A stretch of 31,186 nucleotides of DNA from an uncultured Prevotella sp. (GTDB taxonomy: Bacteria > Bacteroidota > Bacteroidia > Bacteroidales > Bacteroidaceae). Under the pieces are notes generated by a model. It was not told the DNA's origin. It saw only the letters and a list, made by a program, of their open reading frames with translations, and did no database searches. Of the stretch, positions 29,508-31,186 are shown one piece after another. Positions within the stretch are counted from its first letter, which is position 1; each line of letters starts with the position of its first letter. Made by a program: the position numbers and the translations under genes. The stretch spans positions 1-31,186 of the forward strand of contig URUK01000029.1 of NCBI GenBank assembly GCA_900551055.1. Direction: 5' to 3'.

Positions 29508-30613
29508 CTTTTCTCATCCGGAAAGAGTTTCTGCAAATCAGGCGCAACGCCTTTCTGCCGAAAATATTTGTCGTTTTGCCTATCATAATGCTGCTGATTG
29601 TGCCATACGCGGCCAATCAGGAGGTGAAGGACTTGAAGTTCTGCGTTGTCGACAACGACCGCAGCACGCTCTCGCGCGAACTTGTCGCACAGGTGGATGC
29701 CTCTAAGTATTTCATGCTTGAGTCTGTGCATGGCGACTATCGCAGTGCGTTGGAACAGGTGGAGATGGGTAAGGCCGATGTGATACTCGACATACCGCAC
29801 GGCTTCTCGTCAGATGTGGTGCGCGAGGGCACGGCCTCCGTCAATGTGAACGTCAACGCGGTGAACGGCGTGAAGGGTGCTCTTGGGCAGGCTTACATGC
29901 TCAGCATAATATCCGACTTCGCCTCGGCGCAGCGCGAGGAGCGCGGTATCGGGGTAGGGCAGGGCGCTGTTGGCGGTGTGGACGTGCGTCCGCGTTACCT
30001 CTTCAATCCAAGTCTTGACTATAAGGTGTACATGGTTCCGGGAATAATAGCCATGCTCCTGACGCTGCTCATAGGCTTTCTGCCGGCGATAAACATCGTC
30101 GGCGAGAAGGAGAAGGGCACCATCGAGCAGATTAACGTAACGCCTGTAAGCCGCACGGACTTCATCCTGTCGAAGCTCATTCCTTACTGGATAATCGGCC
30201 TGTTCATGCTCCTGTGGTCTATGCTGTGGGCATACATCCTTTACGGAATGCGTCCTGAGGGCAGCGTGTGGTTAGTGTTGCTGTCGTCGCTGCTGTTCTT
30301 CCTCATCGTGTCGAGCCTCGGCCTGATAGTGTCAAACTGCTCTGCCACAATGCGTCAGGCCGCCCTGCTGATGCTGTTCTTCCTCATAATATTCGTCCTT
30401 ATGAGCGGTTTGCTTACGCCGATAGCCAGTATGCCAGACTGGGCGCAGGCCATAACGTATGCCAATCCACTGCGTTACTACATCGAAGCCCTGCGCTCTC
30501 TCTACCTGAAAGGCAGCACGCTGGCCGACCTCCAGCCGCAACTGCTCTCGATGGCGGCCTACGCCGTGGTGTCGTGGGCTGGCGCGATACTTAGCTACAA
30601 GAAAACAAACTGA
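29429..30613 (+). CDS. ABC-2 type permease 2 (YbhR-like) with repeat-encoded N-terminus
   Basis: A permease of about 394 residues. From FLIRKEFLQIRRNAF it follows permease 1 and the family: a first membrane segment, a periplasmic domain, EKEKGTIEQINVTPVSR as the coupling loop and five further segments. The preceding residues (QTPSPLEGWGGA) are translation of the right arm of a dispersed CCCACCCC repeat. The true start is uncertain: ATG at 29429, ATG at 29435 and TTG at 29393 are in frame, and all give a non-native leader. It is the last gene of the operon. Whether the altered N-terminus is tolerated is unknown. Confidence 0.88.
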   Translation: MSMSKLNLKIFSKGNQTPSPLEGWGGAFLIRKEFLQIRRNAFLPKIFVVLPIIMLLIVPYAANQEVKDLKFCVVDNDRSTLSRELVAQVDASKYFMLESVHGDYRSALEQVEMGKADVILDIPHGFSSDVVREGTASVNVNVNAVNGVKGALGQAYMLSIISDFASAQREERGIGVGQGAVGGVDVRPRYLFNPSLDYKVYMVPGIIAMLLTLLIGFLPAINIVGEKEKGTIEQINVTPVSRTDFILSKLIPYWIIGLFMLLWSMLWAYILYGMRPEGSVWLVLLSSLLFFLIVSSLGLIVSNCSATMRQAALLMLFFLIIFVLMSGLLTPIASMPDWAQAITYANPLRYYIEALRSLYLKGSTLADLQPQLLSMAAYAVVSWAGAILSYKKTN

Positions 30614-30627
30614 TTTTCATACATTTG

Positions 30628-30821
30628 CTGTCATCTGTCAGTATAGCATGTATCTTTCTGAAAACCAGTCTTTTACGGGCTGACAGATAAATGCGTTTAC
30701 TGTCAGCTTACCATCATATCCTCCACCGTTTTGTGACCTGCGCTGACAGTAAACGCATTCCTCTGTCAGCCCGTAACCTGCTCACAATCAGCACGTTAAC
30801 CTCTATACTGACAGATGACAG
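30628..30821. repeat. 194-bp CTGTCAG palindrome, complete copy
   Basis: Arms 30628-30707 and 30742-30821 (80 bp each) pair over the outer 19 bp and, apart from one 2-bp mismatch, the inner 35 bp, with a diverged middle of about 26 bp and a 34-nt loop. Each arm carries CTGTCAG or CTGACAG at spaced positions. It begins 14 bp after the last permease stop and may act as the operon terminator. Confidence 0.9.
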
Positions 30822-30900
30822 TAAAAAACAAAAATCTTTTTCACTGTCATTGTAATAATCACTTTGTAAATTTCACCATTCCACTTGCTTTATCCACCAT

Positions 30901-30966
30901 TGCAAAAGGCCGTCAATGGCATTGCAAAACATGCCCTTTTAGCGTGCAAAAGATGACCTTTTAGGG
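30901..30966. repeat. 22-bp periodic array, copy 4 (three units)
   Basis: Units start at 30901, 30923 and 30945, each with TGCAAAA and, in the last two, CCTTTTA; a partial fourth begins at 30967. Cores are AAAACATGCCCTTTT and AAAAGATGACCTTTT. It follows the CTGTCAG palindrome by 79 bp and precedes palindrome copy B by 99 bp. Confidence 0.8.
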
Positions 30967-31065
30967 CGTGAAAGACTGTATAATACACATCAAAGCACAT
31001 TCATACAAGACTCATTTCTATTTAGGTTAATGGTTTGTAAAAGTATATAATTATAATGTTCTATA

Positions 31066-31186
31066 CAAGTGAGGCACTCGGTAATCGTCATTCCGGGCTC
31101 CGACACGGAATCCAGAAACTAATAATAATGTTCAATTGTATTGTTTGCATACACTGGATTCCGTGTCGGAGCCCGGAATGACGATT
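31066..31186. repeat. GTCATTCC palindrome, copy B, cut by window end
   Basis: The left arm is 31066-31114 (49 bp) and the right arm begins at 31155 and is cut at 31186. The visible 32 bp pair perfectly. The loop is 40 nt, the same length as in copy A but of different sequence. No gene is visible in 30614-31186. Confidence 0.9.

Overview
The window reads as a chromosomal segment of a Bacteroidales bacterium, most likely Prevotella or a close relative. Four observations support this. Several genes have the Bacteroidota promoter (-33 TTTG, 19-21 bp, -7 TAnnTTTG). Most starts lack a strong Shine-Dalgarno sequence. Families centred on this phylum are present (DUF2723 O-mannosyltransferase, DUF4251, paired DUF4230). 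Intergenic gaps are full of palindromic and low-complexity repeats. The first 2.3 kb is visibly more A+T-rich than the rest and looks acquired.

Layout. Positions 1-480 hold repeats and a probable 34-residue membrane peptide. Positions 480-1670 (minus strand) hold a tight three-gene unit: a small unknown protein, a zeta-toxin-like P-loop kinase and a minimal MNT-type nucleotidyltransferase. After a gene-poor stretch with possible coding remnants come a GNAT acetyltransferase and a YbjQ-family protein. From 3.4 to 19.2 kb nearly everything is on the minus strand: an unknown 170-residue protein, queG, a polysaccharide deacetylase, the large DUF2723 membrane protein, a truncated ECF sigma relic, a DUF4251 protein, a YqaA/DedA-like protein, an unknown polytopic membrane protein, purD, a K+/H+ antiporter, a DPP IV peptidase coupled by overlap to an RlmL-like RNA methyltransferase with an Arg/Gly-rich tail, and the serine acetyltransferase epsC. 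Next come a plus-strand ArsG/DsbD-like permease driven by a duplicated promoter, two overlapping DUF4230 genes and a divergent small lipoprotein.

The right third is one export system. A divergent AraC-type regulator faces tolC-like, hlyD-like, two ABC ATPase and two ABC-2 permease genes, the layout of YbhG-YbhF-YbhS-YbhR type exporters. The two ATPases have complementary defects, which implies a heterodimer with one canonical and one degenerate ATP site. The operon is interrupted three times by different repeat families, one of which encodes the N-terminus of the last permease.

The most unusual content is the repeat landscape. There are (i) four arrays with a strict 22-bp period built on AAAAGG/CCTTTT palindromes; (ii) a 138-bp palindrome in two copies whose stems differ by three fully compensated base-pair changes; (iii) a 194-bp palindrome of CTGTCAG motifs, with half of a second copy at the other end of the window; (iv) CCCACCCC...GGGGTGGG palindromes; (v) stems built from short near-repeats in many gene gaps; (vi) a 44-bp unit repeated three times, each copy ending in ATG, at the start of an ABC gene; and (vii) an 88-bp tandem promoter duplication. 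No transposase, CRISPR array, tRNA or rRNA gene was seen.
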